Shown here one piece after another: positions 26,398 through 37,800 of a stretch of 64,000 nucleotides of DNA (its first letter is position 1; every line of letters begins with the position of its first letter). The notes under the pieces were generated by a model that had not been told where the DNA came from, ran no database searches, and saw only the letters and a list, made by a program, of their open reading frames with translations. Origin of the DNA: Elysia crispata (taxonomy: Eukaryota; Mollusca; Gastropoda; Plakobranchidae); assembly GCA_033675545.1 (NCBI GenBank), contig JAWDGP010005301.1, positions 1,457,501 to 1,521,500 of the forward strand, written 5' to 3'. The translations under genes and the position numbers were made by a program.

Positions 26398-26985
26398 CAT
26401 AATAATAATAATAATAATAATAATAAAGTGCATTTATATAGCGCATATCCAAATGATTAAAATGCTCTATGCGCTTTACAAGAAAAAGACTAAGATAGAA
26501 GCAGGCTAGAAGGCTTGAACATACATACATAACATACAGAATGACGTACATAGCATAAAGAATAACATACATATTATATAAAAAATAACATGCATAACAT
26601 ACATTTGCTTAAGAATATGATACAAGTAAAACATCATCTACTGCCGGGAATACGTTGTGGTGAATAAATGATGTTTAAGCTGCCTTTTAAAGGTCTCTAT
26701 GGAATCAGACTCTCTGATATATCTGGGGAGCCGATTCCACATGGTTGGTGCTACATAAGAAAATGATCGCTTGCCGTAGGCAACATAGTTTTTATGTGGT
26801 TTGACAAGAATTGTTCGGTCGTTAGCAGATCGTAATGACCGTGATGGTGTGTAAACTCTTAACATGCCAGTTAGGTATTCTGGTGCCATGTTGTTCAGGC
26901 ACTTAAAACAAAAAAGACAGATCTTGTAGCAGATACGATACCATAAGCCATCATTATTAAGATTCACATTAACAGTTACGACCAT
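26398..26985 (-). mobile_element. 5'-truncated LINE (CR1/L2-like C terminus) with structured 3' end and AAT tail
   Basis: The - strand frame 26985-26638 encodes RICYKICLFCFKCLNNMAPE, YLTGMLRVYTPSRSLRSAND and RSFSYVAPTMWNRLPRYIRE, then FKRQLKHHLF: the usual C terminus of CR1/L2-type reverse transcriptases, ending about where such ORFs end. The 3' region to 26398 contains TGTAAAGCGCATAGAGCA...ATGCGCTATATAAATGC, partly self-complementary, then (TTA)n as tail. Upstream of about 26990 the similarity stops, so the copy is 5'-truncated as LINEs often are. The frame is open, so the insertion is not very old. Confidence 0.8.
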
Positions 26986-28017
26986 GAAATCCCCCTCAAG
27001 TCTTTTCGGTGTCCTTTCTTTTATTATTATTTAAGAATAGTTTGAATTTTTTTTTTCTTTAAATGTCCCCTACATTGATATAAGAATTTTTTTTTTCTAT
27101 CTTCCTTAGTTTTACATAATATCCTACAAAGTACGTTTGCGTGGAAAGAAGAGGCTCCCGATTGTTTTAGCTTGCAAAGAAGTTTAATTACACAAGCTAA
27201 GAACGGGACCATGATATTATAAATTTACCGGGGTTGGGGTCTTGATGTGTACTCTTTTACTTAAATGATCTGGATATATGCCTCCACCTACCCATCATTA
27301 CTTACATTTTAGATAGTTCGATAATTCTTATCCTTAACACAAAATTTAGATTTGCAATTAAAAAAAAAAATAGACTAATTCTATACTTTCCCAATATGTT
27401 TATAGATCCTTTTCAAACGATTATTAGAAAGCTTTGAATTTTCGCATTAAGTGCTTAAAAGTGCATTGTCTTGAGGGAGTCTTTAGCCGTGCAGTTATTG
27501 AATGTACATAATGTTCTAAAAAAAATCTGTAAGCGTAAAAGGAGTTGATATAGATCTATTCCAGACAGTTTTAGATATGCCGCCGCCCACATTGTATGAG
27601 TACATTCAGTTTCTTTCCTGTCATTTCTGCCCAGCTGTGCTTACAAGAAATAGTCCGCACATTCGTCTTTTTCTTTTCAGAAAATAATAATCACACTTTT
27701 GTCTTTCATTTTCGACAAATACTACATTGGTGAAAAATAATATTACCACTCCAATCTTTAGGAAAATGTATAGCTTTATGCCGATTTGACGACCCTAGGT
27801 AGGCTAATCTAGAAATGTTTGGTTAGATGGACCTCATTTTTCACCTACCTCCATTATATAGATGCATATGATTGAGATTAAAAGTTATGAACAAAAAATC
27901 TGAATGGAATATGTACATTATTATTTATTCAACTTGATGGAAATAACCTCTTTTACCGTTTTTTTTTTTTTTTCCAGTACTGATTCTAGTTCTTATGGAT
28001 CTGCTTTAGAGGAATCG

Positions 28018-28018
28018 G

Positions 28019-28050
<32 letters not shown>
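28018..28050. repeat. (GTT)n microsatellite
   Basis: About eleven GTT units. Confidence 0.95.
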
Positions 28051-28051
<1 letters not shown>

Positions 28052-28505
28052 TCTTGATATGAAAAACAATGCGCTTGTTCATAAGTTTTACTGGGTTGAC
28101 TTTGAAAATTTGATCTCCATAATTATTTCAACACTTTCGATACCATGTACAAAGTTTAATATGGAAAAAAATGAAATCTGTTTTAATACATTTCAAAATT
28201 TGTAAGAGCAAGACCTAACATGCTCTGATTTTGTAATATCTCATGACGCATTTCATTTTTTTTCTTTCTTCAAACTTTGTACACGCCTGATTTGGTACTG
28301 TGGTATGTATAATATGCTAGGACTCTTTAGAAATTGTAATTTTTCACAAGACCATGTGTGCTAAACGCCGAGAAGTTGTATTGTTACTCTTTAGGTGATA
28401 CTAATATACGTACAAGTCGATTAGTTTTTTTTCTTTTTCAGATTTTCATGCTAGTCTCGTAGAAATCAACGAAGCATTTTAATTTCTTGTCATTAAACAT
28501 TCATT

Positions 28506-28637
<132 letters not shown>

Positions 28638-29395
28638 CTTCCTTCCTTAACCCAGCTTGCGCTTTGTCAGTTTTTCCCATTTTATCTTTTTTAGTACCAC
28701 AACCGTTTAAAACATACATTGTGAACAGAGTGAGAAAAAACTTAAAGAAGACAACATTATATGTGAGTGTTCATATTCGGTAGCAGATCGGTCTGTTATG
28801 CACATTGTAATTGTGATTATGAATGCGTGGTAATTACAAAATGTATCTTACTTCCTCTTCTTCGCTTGGCAATATCGTGTCCTCGTGATCTCATCATATC
28901 GTATCTCAAGTTGCTTTTTTTTGTTATTGCTTTTTTTACTACATGTATTAGGATTTTTATTGCCCTCGTGATTTGAGCCTTGACCTTGTGTGATATGAGT
29001 ATGTTAAAGAACTGTCACGATCCGTTTTACACTTACATACGCACATTAAAAAAAAAATACGAGATCTTTGTTCGCAATCCGATTCGTGCCGTACCACTTC
29101 TCTCACGAATGGTAGGATATTACTGTCTCCTGCATTTAAAAAAAAATTTTTTTTTTTTTCAATATTTCTACACCACATGGAAAGACTATTGTTATTGATG
29201 TACGATGAAATGTGACTTTATTACATAATCATAAGCTAAGCATTAAACAGAGATGACACTTTGTTCCAGAGTATGATCTTTTATTGAATAAGTGCAATAC
29301 ATAACTTCATAGAAGTGAAACAGATATGTGCCATTTTTATGCACTGAATACATTATTGTAATTATATAACAAGTTTTTTTTATAATAATTTTGTT

Positions 29396-29432
29396 ATATA
29401 ATAATAATAATGATAATAATTATAATAATAAT

Positions 29433-29500
<68 letters not shown>
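29396..29500. repeat. (AAT)n microsatellite
   Basis: AAT units with a few GAT/AATT interruptions in the first third. It lies about 450 bp upstream of the TOMM7 start codon. Confidence 0.92.
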
Positions 29501-29501
<1 letters not shown>

Positions 29502-29949
29502 CGAGAAACACGAGGAAGACGTTTGTTGTTTATCGATTACTTTGTGCTTTAAGAGAATAAGCAAAAAGTTCTCTTCGAAGTAATAACTAGGCTATTGATA
29601 GTACGTTCAATGTGCTCAGCGGTCAGGGCACAAAATTTTGACTTTTTTGCTCGAACTCTAGATTTTTCTAAAAGCAGGACTAATCTATCCTAAATCTATG
29701 CCTAGATCTAGCTCACATCACTGAAGGGCTTTTATCTTTAACAATAAATGAATTGAATAATCAGATTTAATACATTGTTGGTCTCTATACTTTAAACTTA
29801 CGAACTGATGTGAGACTGTCAAGATCTATTTAGATCTATAGTGACAGTACATTCAACATTTAAACCAAGACTCTCCTGAAACAAATAGTCTAGATAGATA
29901 TAGATTCTAGATCTAGATCTAATAGAGATTACAAACTCAACATAGCAAA

Positions 29950-30043
29950 ATGTCCCCGGAAATGAAGGAAAGAGTCACAACACTTATGACTGGCACAAGA
30001 GTTGTTTTTTATTATGGATTTCTTCCAACAATTTTGGTTTTAG
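29950..30043 (+). CDS. TOMM7: TOMM7 exon 1 (residues 1-31)
   Basis: It starts MSPEMKERVTTLMTGTRVVF; the donor GTACGA follows the first base of a Gly codon. The 5'UTR extends upstream into a TAGATC-rich stretch; I could not fix its start. Confidence 0.92.
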
Positions 30044-33000
30044 GTACGATCAAAATATCAATAAAGCCTAAAGGCTAGATTCTAGTTTGTAGGTTTCATG
30101 ATGTAACGCCCTATTTGCTTATGGGACCATCTCAATCCTGTCTGCTAACAACAATTTTTTTAATTTTACATTATAAGGCCTATAAGGTCCTGGGATTATT
30201 CTGGCATTGTACCGACATTGATACTATACTATTACCATGCAAATAAATTTTTAATTTCAATTTTAAAACAAGACGGCCTACTAGATCTAGTATTGTATTT
30301 GGAAGAGAATAAGAGGAACACCCGACACTATGCAGGTTTGGTAAATTTGCAGATATCGGCCCACCTCATGTTGGGCTTCACAATTGACTGTTTCCCGACA
30401 AAATTGAAACTTGTAGTTTAAAGGACTTTTAGAGCAACTCAAGAAAGCTTATATCTTGAAAAGTATTTATTTGTGAGGAATAAAACCTGGTAAATTTTTA
30501 CTTCTACACCCACACTCACAAGAGTGCTGTTTCTTGTCTTTCCGGTCGACCTTGACCGTGATCGCATTATAAGTGAAAGTAGTCCCGATTACGTAATACT
30601 ATAAAGGCGCAATTTTATGGAATTTTAACAAGATAAATAAAAAAAATTTGGGGGGGGGGGGGGGAAGACCCCCCCCACTGAAAATGTATAAGTACTAAAA
30701 TTTGGGGGGGGGGGGAACCCCCCACCCCCCCAAAGTAAAGCTACTTTCACTTGATAATACGATCAATTCCAGGTCAAGATGAACCGAAAAGACAAGAAAC
30801 AGCATACGGTAAAAGAGAAAAAAGAGAGTAATAAATACAGCTCTTACCTTTACTCCGTCTCTGCTGCTTCGAACACCTCCGTATCACTATCTTCCTCTAT
30901 TTCGCTGTGTTTTTTCATTCCCTGCGGAGGATAAAGAAGAGCAGCCTGAGTAAGAAATGAATGCAGTAAATTTTTTTCCTCTGTCCCAGTAATAAATAAA
31001 TATCGGGCCAAATACTGGTGCAGATATTTTGAGCGCACTCCGGGCCTCCTACTCCACTCTTTAATATCCCTCCAGAGGCGCTCAATGTTCTGAGTATGTA
31101 TAGTGCTATCCTCCGGATCCACAAAATATTCAGAATGGTTTATAACCTTATGCGTGTAATTATTAATTTCCCCCAATCCTCTATAGGCACCCCACGCGTC
31201 ACTATAAATAGTTGTACCAGGCTTTAAAATATATTTCAGAATTAAAGGCACAAGTGTTTCTTTGTTACGCTTCTCATCTATGTCCCCAGTGAGTGCTACC
31301 ACAAATCTTTTTTTTGTAACCCTTTCTATGCCACCAAACAGCCATATGTCGTTCAAAAGTCTCCCCCTCTCGTATTTCCTTCTTACAAACTGAGGCTCGT
31401 CAATTTCAACTTCAACTCCTTCACCTCCTATCTGCTCCTGATTTAAGAACCAGTGATTGCAAACCTCGCTACAAAAAGATCGCCACACGTTAACACAGTT
31501 CTGTGGTCCCACAAGTGACTAAGAAAGTGATTAATAAATAGTAACACTTTCCACGGGGCAATATAGGTGTGATCAAGAAATGATCCTTTATAATCCGAAA
31601 CAGAAAAACCACAAAACCGTCGCTTCTTAGATTTAGGAACTACACTAGACTTCCTACAGCGCCAAACACTCTGATCCTCGCAGTAATTACACTGAGATAA
31701 ACAATGTGGACAAATTACTTCTGATGGTAAAACACTATGAGATTGGAAAAAAGCTAATGACTTAGCGTCGTTATTATGAAATTCAGCTATAACTTGAAAA
31801 TAATCGAAAGAACACTTATCACAAGCAGCCATGAAGAAAATCACGATCACGATCAAAACAATCAGCTGTTGAGCCAATGAGTAATGACAATGAAATGAGA
31901 CAAAAGACGCGCCTTTAATTGGGCATGTGCAAAGAGTAATTTGATTGCGCATGCGCAAAGAGTAATTAAAAAGAAAGTAATACGCATGCGCAAAAGACGG
32001 AAGTAATTAACATGCAAAAAGGGCACCTACCTCGAGTAAATCGATACTCTTAAATAGGTTAAGAAAGAAGAAATAATCCAAAATAAACAGTCATATATTT
32101 CAAAAACTATTTATTTGCGGCGAATAAAACCTTCAAATTCGTACTCAGCACATCAAAATCTAACAGAAAAACATCACTTTAAATGCCAATGCGAGTTGGG
32201 TGTACAGGTAAAAAAATACCTAAAACCTTTATATTTGTGTTCAGCATATCAAATTCATTAAGTTAATACAATTTTAAAGCTTAGGGTGAGTTCAGCCGAT
32301 ATGTTCAATTATACCGCAGATTTCAAGTTTGGCCGGGGAAAAATATTTGACCCTCTTCTGAGTACTGATCATAAGGAAGTGTTTTCAATCCAACGTAGGA
32401 TTTCAAACAGAAAATGAACTTTATTTAAAGTGAAAAATAACAATATTAAGTCTCACCATTAAACAAACTTTTTAAAAAATAAAATCAACACAACTAGTCA
32501 GCAAGTAAATGGATTGTGCATAATTTTTTTTTGTTACAAAAAAAAAAAAACCCAACAAACTAAAAGACTTCAAAATATCTGAGAATTCGAACTATCCAGA
32601 TTATTTTCACGCAACTGTATATTTGCAGGCTACTGGTTACCTAGCATAATTTCCATACACTGAAACAAGTAAATAAATATGACACATGAGTAATTTGGGG
32701 TAAAGAATGGTCCCTAGCCAGTAATTTTTTGTTTAACATATATATATGGTCAACTGTGCATCAAATTGTCAAAAGCAAGGGCTTTAACCTTTTGAGTTAT
32801 AGGAATGTACATCCTTTTTTAGTGTAAGTGTTAGAATAAGAGAAAGATCAGAAATAAAATTGACCTTCACATGTAATTATGAACAAAAACGAATTTATCC
32901 AAATCTTAAGTTGAGCACACTCATTTGCTAGTTTTGAATTTAGTGTTACAGTGTATTTTTTTCTTCTCTTCTCTTTTCTAAGGTTTCATGAAGGGTGCTG

Positions 33001-34778
33001 ATGAAGGAAACCCTCCATTATCTCCACTAAGGTATGTTTTCCTCTATATTCGAAACCCTGATATGAATTTTTAATATACATAATTGAAATGTGCTTTAGT
33101 ACAGAAATATTATTTTTTTTTTTTTGACTACATTTTACATTACAAGTCTTCCTATAATTTTGTCAGCTTTGCCTTTACACTCTCCAAGTACAAATGTTTT
33201 GAAGAGAAGGGGTGTGGCTAAGAGGCTGTAAAGAGGATTTTTTCTCTCTCTTCTCTCTAATTTCTTTTTTTGCTTGTAAAATATTATCAGTTTGTCTGAA
33301 GAAAGTTTTGAATATATAAGAATTCTGCATGCATCTCAAAGGACAGAGGCTTAGTTTTCCTTGACATTTCAAAAAAAATATATGGATAAAATTTAACAGG
33401 TCTTTTAATTTTTGTTGCTGTGACTATATTATTTACTCCTATGGAGAATGCTATGAATCTCATTAACTGCAAAGAAATCAAAAGAAACGGTGTGACAAGA
33501 AGCTGGCTCAAGATCACTGAAAATAGAATACATAAACACCAGGCAATCTTTTTTGGCCATATGGTGAGGAGAGGAACTATAATATCTTGTGACAATTGGA
33601 ATGATCGAAGGAAAACGCATTAGGGCAAAACAGTGTGAAAAGATGCTAGATGGACTAACAAAGTGGCCAAAGTAAAAGAGTAGCACCAGTGAATGATGCA
33701 CTAAAAGCCCTAAGGGATAGAGATGCTTGGAAAGTCTTGAGTACAGCACCTATTTGGTTTCCTATATTACTATGATTTTGCAGAACATTATATTTTATTC
33801 TTTCGGATAGGATATGTATACCTTGTATTTCAGTATAGTCTAGATAGATTTTTCAGTTTCATTATTACACTGTCTTATTTGACTGGCATCTAAGTTCTTT
33901 TAAACTGCTTTTTAATCTCCTCTTAAACTGCATCTATTACCTTTTTTTCATGAAGAGATCTATAACTTATGTAAATCAATTAATTTGTTAAAAAATTTTA
34001 TTGAAACTTATTTTCAAATCCTTTAGACAACAAATTTTGGAGAATATTACATAAATATGATGTCTGGTTAATATTAAAATAATGTATTTTTTTAATTTGA
34101 TCAACACCTATTTTTCTTTTTTTTTTTGTAGTATTCATTTCTTATCTGTGCCTTAACTTTATCAATTAATGTTTATTTAGCAAAAGGACTGTTAATATGC
34201 TTTAGTATCATGCTTAAGACATAGGTGTGTCTATTTTGTGTACTCGAAAAGTGAATTTGGAATTACTTGCACCCAGTTATTTTCCTTCTAATCATCCATC
34301 AAAATTTTAATGTCTAGATGGGGTCCACTTCGTAAATATGCAATTTAAAAAAATGTTTAGCTGTAAATGTATGTTTTAAATGCTGTAAATAAGGATAGAT
34401 GTTTAAAAAATTGAAACCATACTTTAAGCTTGTGTATTTATTAATAGAATTAGGAGTATTTCCTTCTTTTTTCCCATCTGCACTTCTCGCTCTAACTTCT
34501 AAGATTTCTTCTTTTTTCCTTAATACAGCTTTATTTGGAGACTTTACAAATTACAATGTGTCCATAGATTTGATTTTTTTTTCTACCTTTTTAATGATTA
34601 GCATTGTTTGATGAAACAGCTGAATAACTTAAAGCCTTTGTACATTAATTAGAAATAAAATAATTGTATCATCATTTATTTTCCATTTTAATCTTTGCAA
34701 CATATACATGTATAAATGTTTATTTCTACATTACACATTTTCTTTTTTTTTTTTCTTCATAGTCTTTTATGGCAGTAG
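29950..34778 (+). CDS. TOMM7: Mitochondrial import receptor subunit TOM7, complete coding region in three exons
   Basis: Exons 29950-30043, 32983-33031 and 34763-34778 join in frame (159 nt, 52 residues plus stop); the human protein has 55. Residues about 17-34 (RVVFYYGFLPTILVLGF) are the single transmembrane segment, aligning with the human segment around WGFIPLVIYLGF. Then follow KGADEGNPPLSPLSLLWQ, matching the human KRGADPGMPEPTVLSLLWG tail. Tom7 is a small subunit of the outer-membrane TOM translocase that modulates assembly of the complex. All introns are GT...AG. Intron 1 (2,939 bp) carries a Merlin transposase and a palindromic element; intron 2 (1,731 bp) carries a LINE fragment. An AATAAA polyadenylation signal is at 34881-34886. 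The first ATG gives the expected length. Confidence 0.94.
30445..30510 (+). repeat. Dispersed repeat copy 1 (TATTTATTTGYGRSGAATAAAACC type)
   Basis: This region aligns with 32088-32145 at roughly 75%, sharing TATTTATTTG, GAATAAAACC and an AAATT...TACT block. Both copies are in the same orientation and flank the Merlin region in TOMM7 intron 1. Confidence 0.5.
30525..30804. mobile_element. 280-bp palindromic (foldback/MITE-like) element with G/C homopolymer core
   Basis: Left arm 30525-30582 starts TGCTGTTTCTTGTCTTT and ends AAGTGAAAGTAG; the inverse of right arm 30741-30804 begins and ends with the same strings, with about six mismatches and two small gaps. The 158-bp core contains runs of 14 or more G (near 30651-30664), C runs, and a second G run near 30706. 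It lies in TOMM7 intron 1 just beyond the Merlin stop codon. It may be non-autonomous, or a structure at the Merlin end. Confidence 0.75.
30850..31832 (-). pseudogene. Merlin/IS1016-type (ISXO2-like DDE) transposase with a frameshift
   Basis: The N-terminal frame starts at 31832 (MAACDKCSFDYFQV), with zinc-ribbon cysteines (CPHCLSQCNYC) and the KKRRF/CGF region usual before ISXO2-type domains. The C-terminal frame (to 30850) has VEIDEPQFVRRKYERG (first acid), LFGGIER, TIYSDAWGAY (second acid) and NIERLWRDIKEWSRRPG (terminal Glu). The frames overlap at 31443-31512; near TVL/NVWRSFCSEV the frame changes and a few residues usual in relatives seem missing, suggesting a small deletion that shifts the frame. 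This is the eukaryotic Merlin superfamily. It lies in TOMM7 intron 1 on the opposite strand. I did not find convincing terminal repeats. Confidence 0.88.
31917..32016 (-). repeat. Four short GCATGCGCAAAGAGTAAT-like repeats upstream of the Merlin transposase
   Basis: Copies start near 31922, 31949, 31983 and 32011, with the palindrome GCGCATGCGC in the second. They lie immediately 5' of the transposase start and may be subterminal or promoter repeats of the element. Confidence 0.5.
32088..32300 (+). repeat. Dispersed repeat copies 2 and 3 (about 96-bp tandem)
   Basis: The stretch from 32124 (ATAAAACCTTCAAATTCG) and that from 32220 (CTAAAACCTTTATATTTG) share CTCAGCACATCAAAATC-like sequence and a diverged distal part, a 96-bp tandem duplication. 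The left part also matches 30445-30510. Confidence 0.5.
32983..33031 (+). CDS. TOMM7: TOMM7 exon 2 (residues 32-47)
   Basis: This is a 49-nt exon after a strong pyrimidine tract (TTCTTCTCTTCTCTTTTCTAAG), with donor GTATGT. It encodes GFMKGADEGNPPLSPL and the first two bases of a Ser codon. Confidence 0.93.
33430..33750 (+). pseudogene. Degraded LINE reverse-transcriptase 3' fragment in TOMM7 intron 2
   Basis: The frame at 33440-33620 encodes HKHQAIFFGHMVRRG; after a frameshift IEGKRIRAKQCEKMLDGLTK and, in another frame, ALKALRDRDAWKV-like remains follow. These are the GHxxRR...GKRxRGRQ...WLDxL blocks found near the C terminus of many invertebrate LINE proteins. Several stops and shifts. Confidence 0.6.
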
Positions 34779-34898
34779 AGTTGTGATGCGTTGAAGGCAC
34801 TGGCAGCAAAAAGATCAACCATGTTTGAAAGCTTCTGATTCCGTTTCCTCATTGTTCATATAGTTTTAATTTTAGTTTGCAATAAAATGATTTAATTA
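34763..34898 (+). CDS. TOMM7: TOMM7 terminal exon (last residues plus 3'UTR)
   Basis: The acceptor TTCTTCATAG ends at 34762. Only 16 nt are coding (SLLWQ and TAG, ending 34778); the rest is 3'UTR with AATAAA at 34881. The 3'UTR end is an estimate. Confidence 0.9.
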
Positions 34899-37800
34899 AA
34901 TATTATGAGGTCTTTCTCTGTTTACTTGAAGTTATTGTCTCTTTATGGTATAGCATTGTAGCAAACTTGCTAAAACCACAGCCAGAAAGGCTTACAGCAT
35001 ATTACACCACATGGATATTTAGGAAAATCTTAAAATTATGGAGAAGATGTTGGTCGATATAAAACTTTTCTAACAACAGCTAAAATAATTGTAGGATAGT
35101 AGTCAGCAGCAGTAGTTTTTGTAATATTATCAGTTTTTAGTAATCGTGAGTTTTTAGCTCTGTCTTCACTTTCTTCCTCTATTCTGTGGCAATGGTATAT
35201 AGGTTCTATAGTTTATGTCTCTATTTTTTTCAATATCATGCCTGCAGCAGATCTTGATGGGTAAACTCATTTCAAAGTTTTGAACTGCTGGAAAACAAAT
35301 CATAGCCCGATCCAAACCTTCAGTTCTATGTGACAGTTTCTCCATCACCAGCAGATTGCCATGTTAATCTGATAGAATGAACAGAGGAACCAAAAAGTTC
35401 TTTGTGCTTGATTTTCTGGTATCAGGTCCGCCTGTAAATAAGCTCCAGACAGATTCAAAGTACCACAAGGCAGGAAATAGAAATTTGGTCTGCAAACTTT
35501 AAAAATATTGATCGAAAAATTTTAAAGTGACATTTTTTTAAATCAGCGCCCCTGCCTCATAGCAAAGGCTATGTGCAAAACACCCAATTTATTGCTTCCT
35601 TCCTTTATGCAAACAGATTTAATCTTCAAGCAGGTATGTATATACAAACACTTGTTAAAAAAATACCTGCAAAACAATATGTATATTAATTATTATACTT
35701 GTAGAGCTCAAGGTTCATTTATGCATTTGTTTCGGCCACTAGACTCTGGGCCTAGTCTCATCTTGTTTTGACTGGATTAGCTTTCTTCACTAGGATTCTC
35801 AAGTTTCATAAAAATTAATTGTATCAATCATTTTAGTATGTTCATATTTGAATTCAAAATGGCTTTTGGTGGAAAGAAAAAGTTCTCGAGCTTCGCTACA
35901 TTAACTGGTCGCATGAGTGTTTCAGGAAAGTAAAAAAAAAAAACGTTAGCAACAAACTGATGAAAGAAACAGCATATCAAAGCCTAATTGGTTTTGTCAA
36001 AGCATTTGATTCTGAAGCAGATAAAGATATAATTTTGAAAAAAGAAAACTTGTGTCATCATCAAGATACTCTGCCATTCTCACTGAAAGCAGTACGAATA
36101 ATGTGCATGTCTGCAAAATTCACTTGAAAAGGTGTTTTGCGCCATTGCAGAACCACATGTTGTCACCTCAGATCTTGAGAGTGAGCCCATGTAAGTTGGA
36201 TGGCACTGCATTGACAGGCAAATCGGTTATAGGATGTCTTGGTTTTACTAAGTTTAAGTTAAACTAGACTTTTTGGTATGAAGGTCTGTAGATGCTCATA
36301 AAAACTTTACGATGCTGCACTGCCTTTACAACTAAGTTTTTTCATGTACTGTGACGTGGATGAAAAAGTAATGGTACCTGGTACATGTATTAATTGAAAT
36401 CAAAATCAATTTCTTTTCATACTAAGTTATTAAAAACATTTAGTATGTTTTAATCAATTTTTAATAATGCTTCTGCTTTAAACAATCAATAAAAGTTTTA
36501 TCCATTTTCACAATAAATAATTTGAACTTTTTACATAATTCCATGCAACATTTATTACAAACTGTAATTGCTAAAATTAAAGATCTATGGAATAAAATTT
36601 ATAAAACCTGACACAAAGGAACAAGTTTTATAATTGCCTTTCTTCGACATACATAAGTGCATACACTTTATTAATGTCAGATACAGATGTACAAGTGAAA
36701 GAAAAAGTTCACATGATATGCTAATTGCTAGGCCTTCGACGTTTTTTTTTTTTTTTTTTAAAGAAAAAACAACTGATTCCTTAATGAGGAATGCATTGGT
36801 GGGAGCATGAAATCTCAAAAGTCTACAGGCTTCTTGATTTTTGGCCACAAAATCCCAAAAAGCTTGCAGACTACACAGTTCTCTCAAACTGAAGACTAAT
36901 CATCACTTTGAAAAGAAAGAAAACATCTTAATTGTATAGCACAATAGATACACAAGATAAGAGTTTCTATACTAGATATTACCAAGCACAGTGCTCGCCC
37001 TAGTTTTCGAACCAGCCCACAATTTTTTTTTTCTCCAAAGGACGATAGGGTGGCAGGCCATGTCCTAAAATCTTGATTGGCTCGCATGCTGGCCACAGCC
37101 GACACTTTCCCACACATGGGAATGGCAAATTGGCACACAGAACCCAAAAAATGGTCTAGACCAAAGAGAATCAGTTGTCAGAAATAGATATCAACACAAA
37201 ATGCATGCTCTGTTTGATAACTTATGTAAAATAAGATCATAAAGGTTTACATTCACAGTCATTTGATATTTGTTTGTAGATCTGTTTTACATTTCAATGT
37301 ATTCATATTAAATCTATTCATGTAAAATAACTATTGTAAGAGGAAAACGTTCTTTGATTATATTGTGCGATAAATTTTTATCAGATTTGAATTGTAAAAG
37401 AGATCGAAAATAGTTACCATCAGAAGACAAGGAATGTCCGCTTATTTTTCTGAGAGTTCAACATCATTATGGGGAGAATATCTTTAATGTTTGTGCCAAA
37501 TGGGAAATGAAATGATAATAATAGTACAGTATACAAATTAAGGATTTGTTTTACACACTAATCTATTGCCTGACTTAGTGACCAATTGGTGCCTTTTTAG
37601 TCAGATCTATACAAATCCTATAATGTCATGCTTTGAAACTGGAAATGAAAGAAGACATCAGGAATCAAGTTTCCTTAATGAAAGAGACAATATAAAGTTT
37701 CTACATAAAGTTTAAAATTCATAAATGTAAGCAGTAAAAATGACAAGCTAATGAGACCCATGAACTGATTGTTGGGAATAATCATGAGTAAACAAGAGTA

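Noticed and set aside
35860..35930. Short frame MAFGGKKKFSSFATLTGRMS
   Set aside because: Basic, protein-like start, but a stop follows after two dozen residues and no donor or partner exon is convincing.
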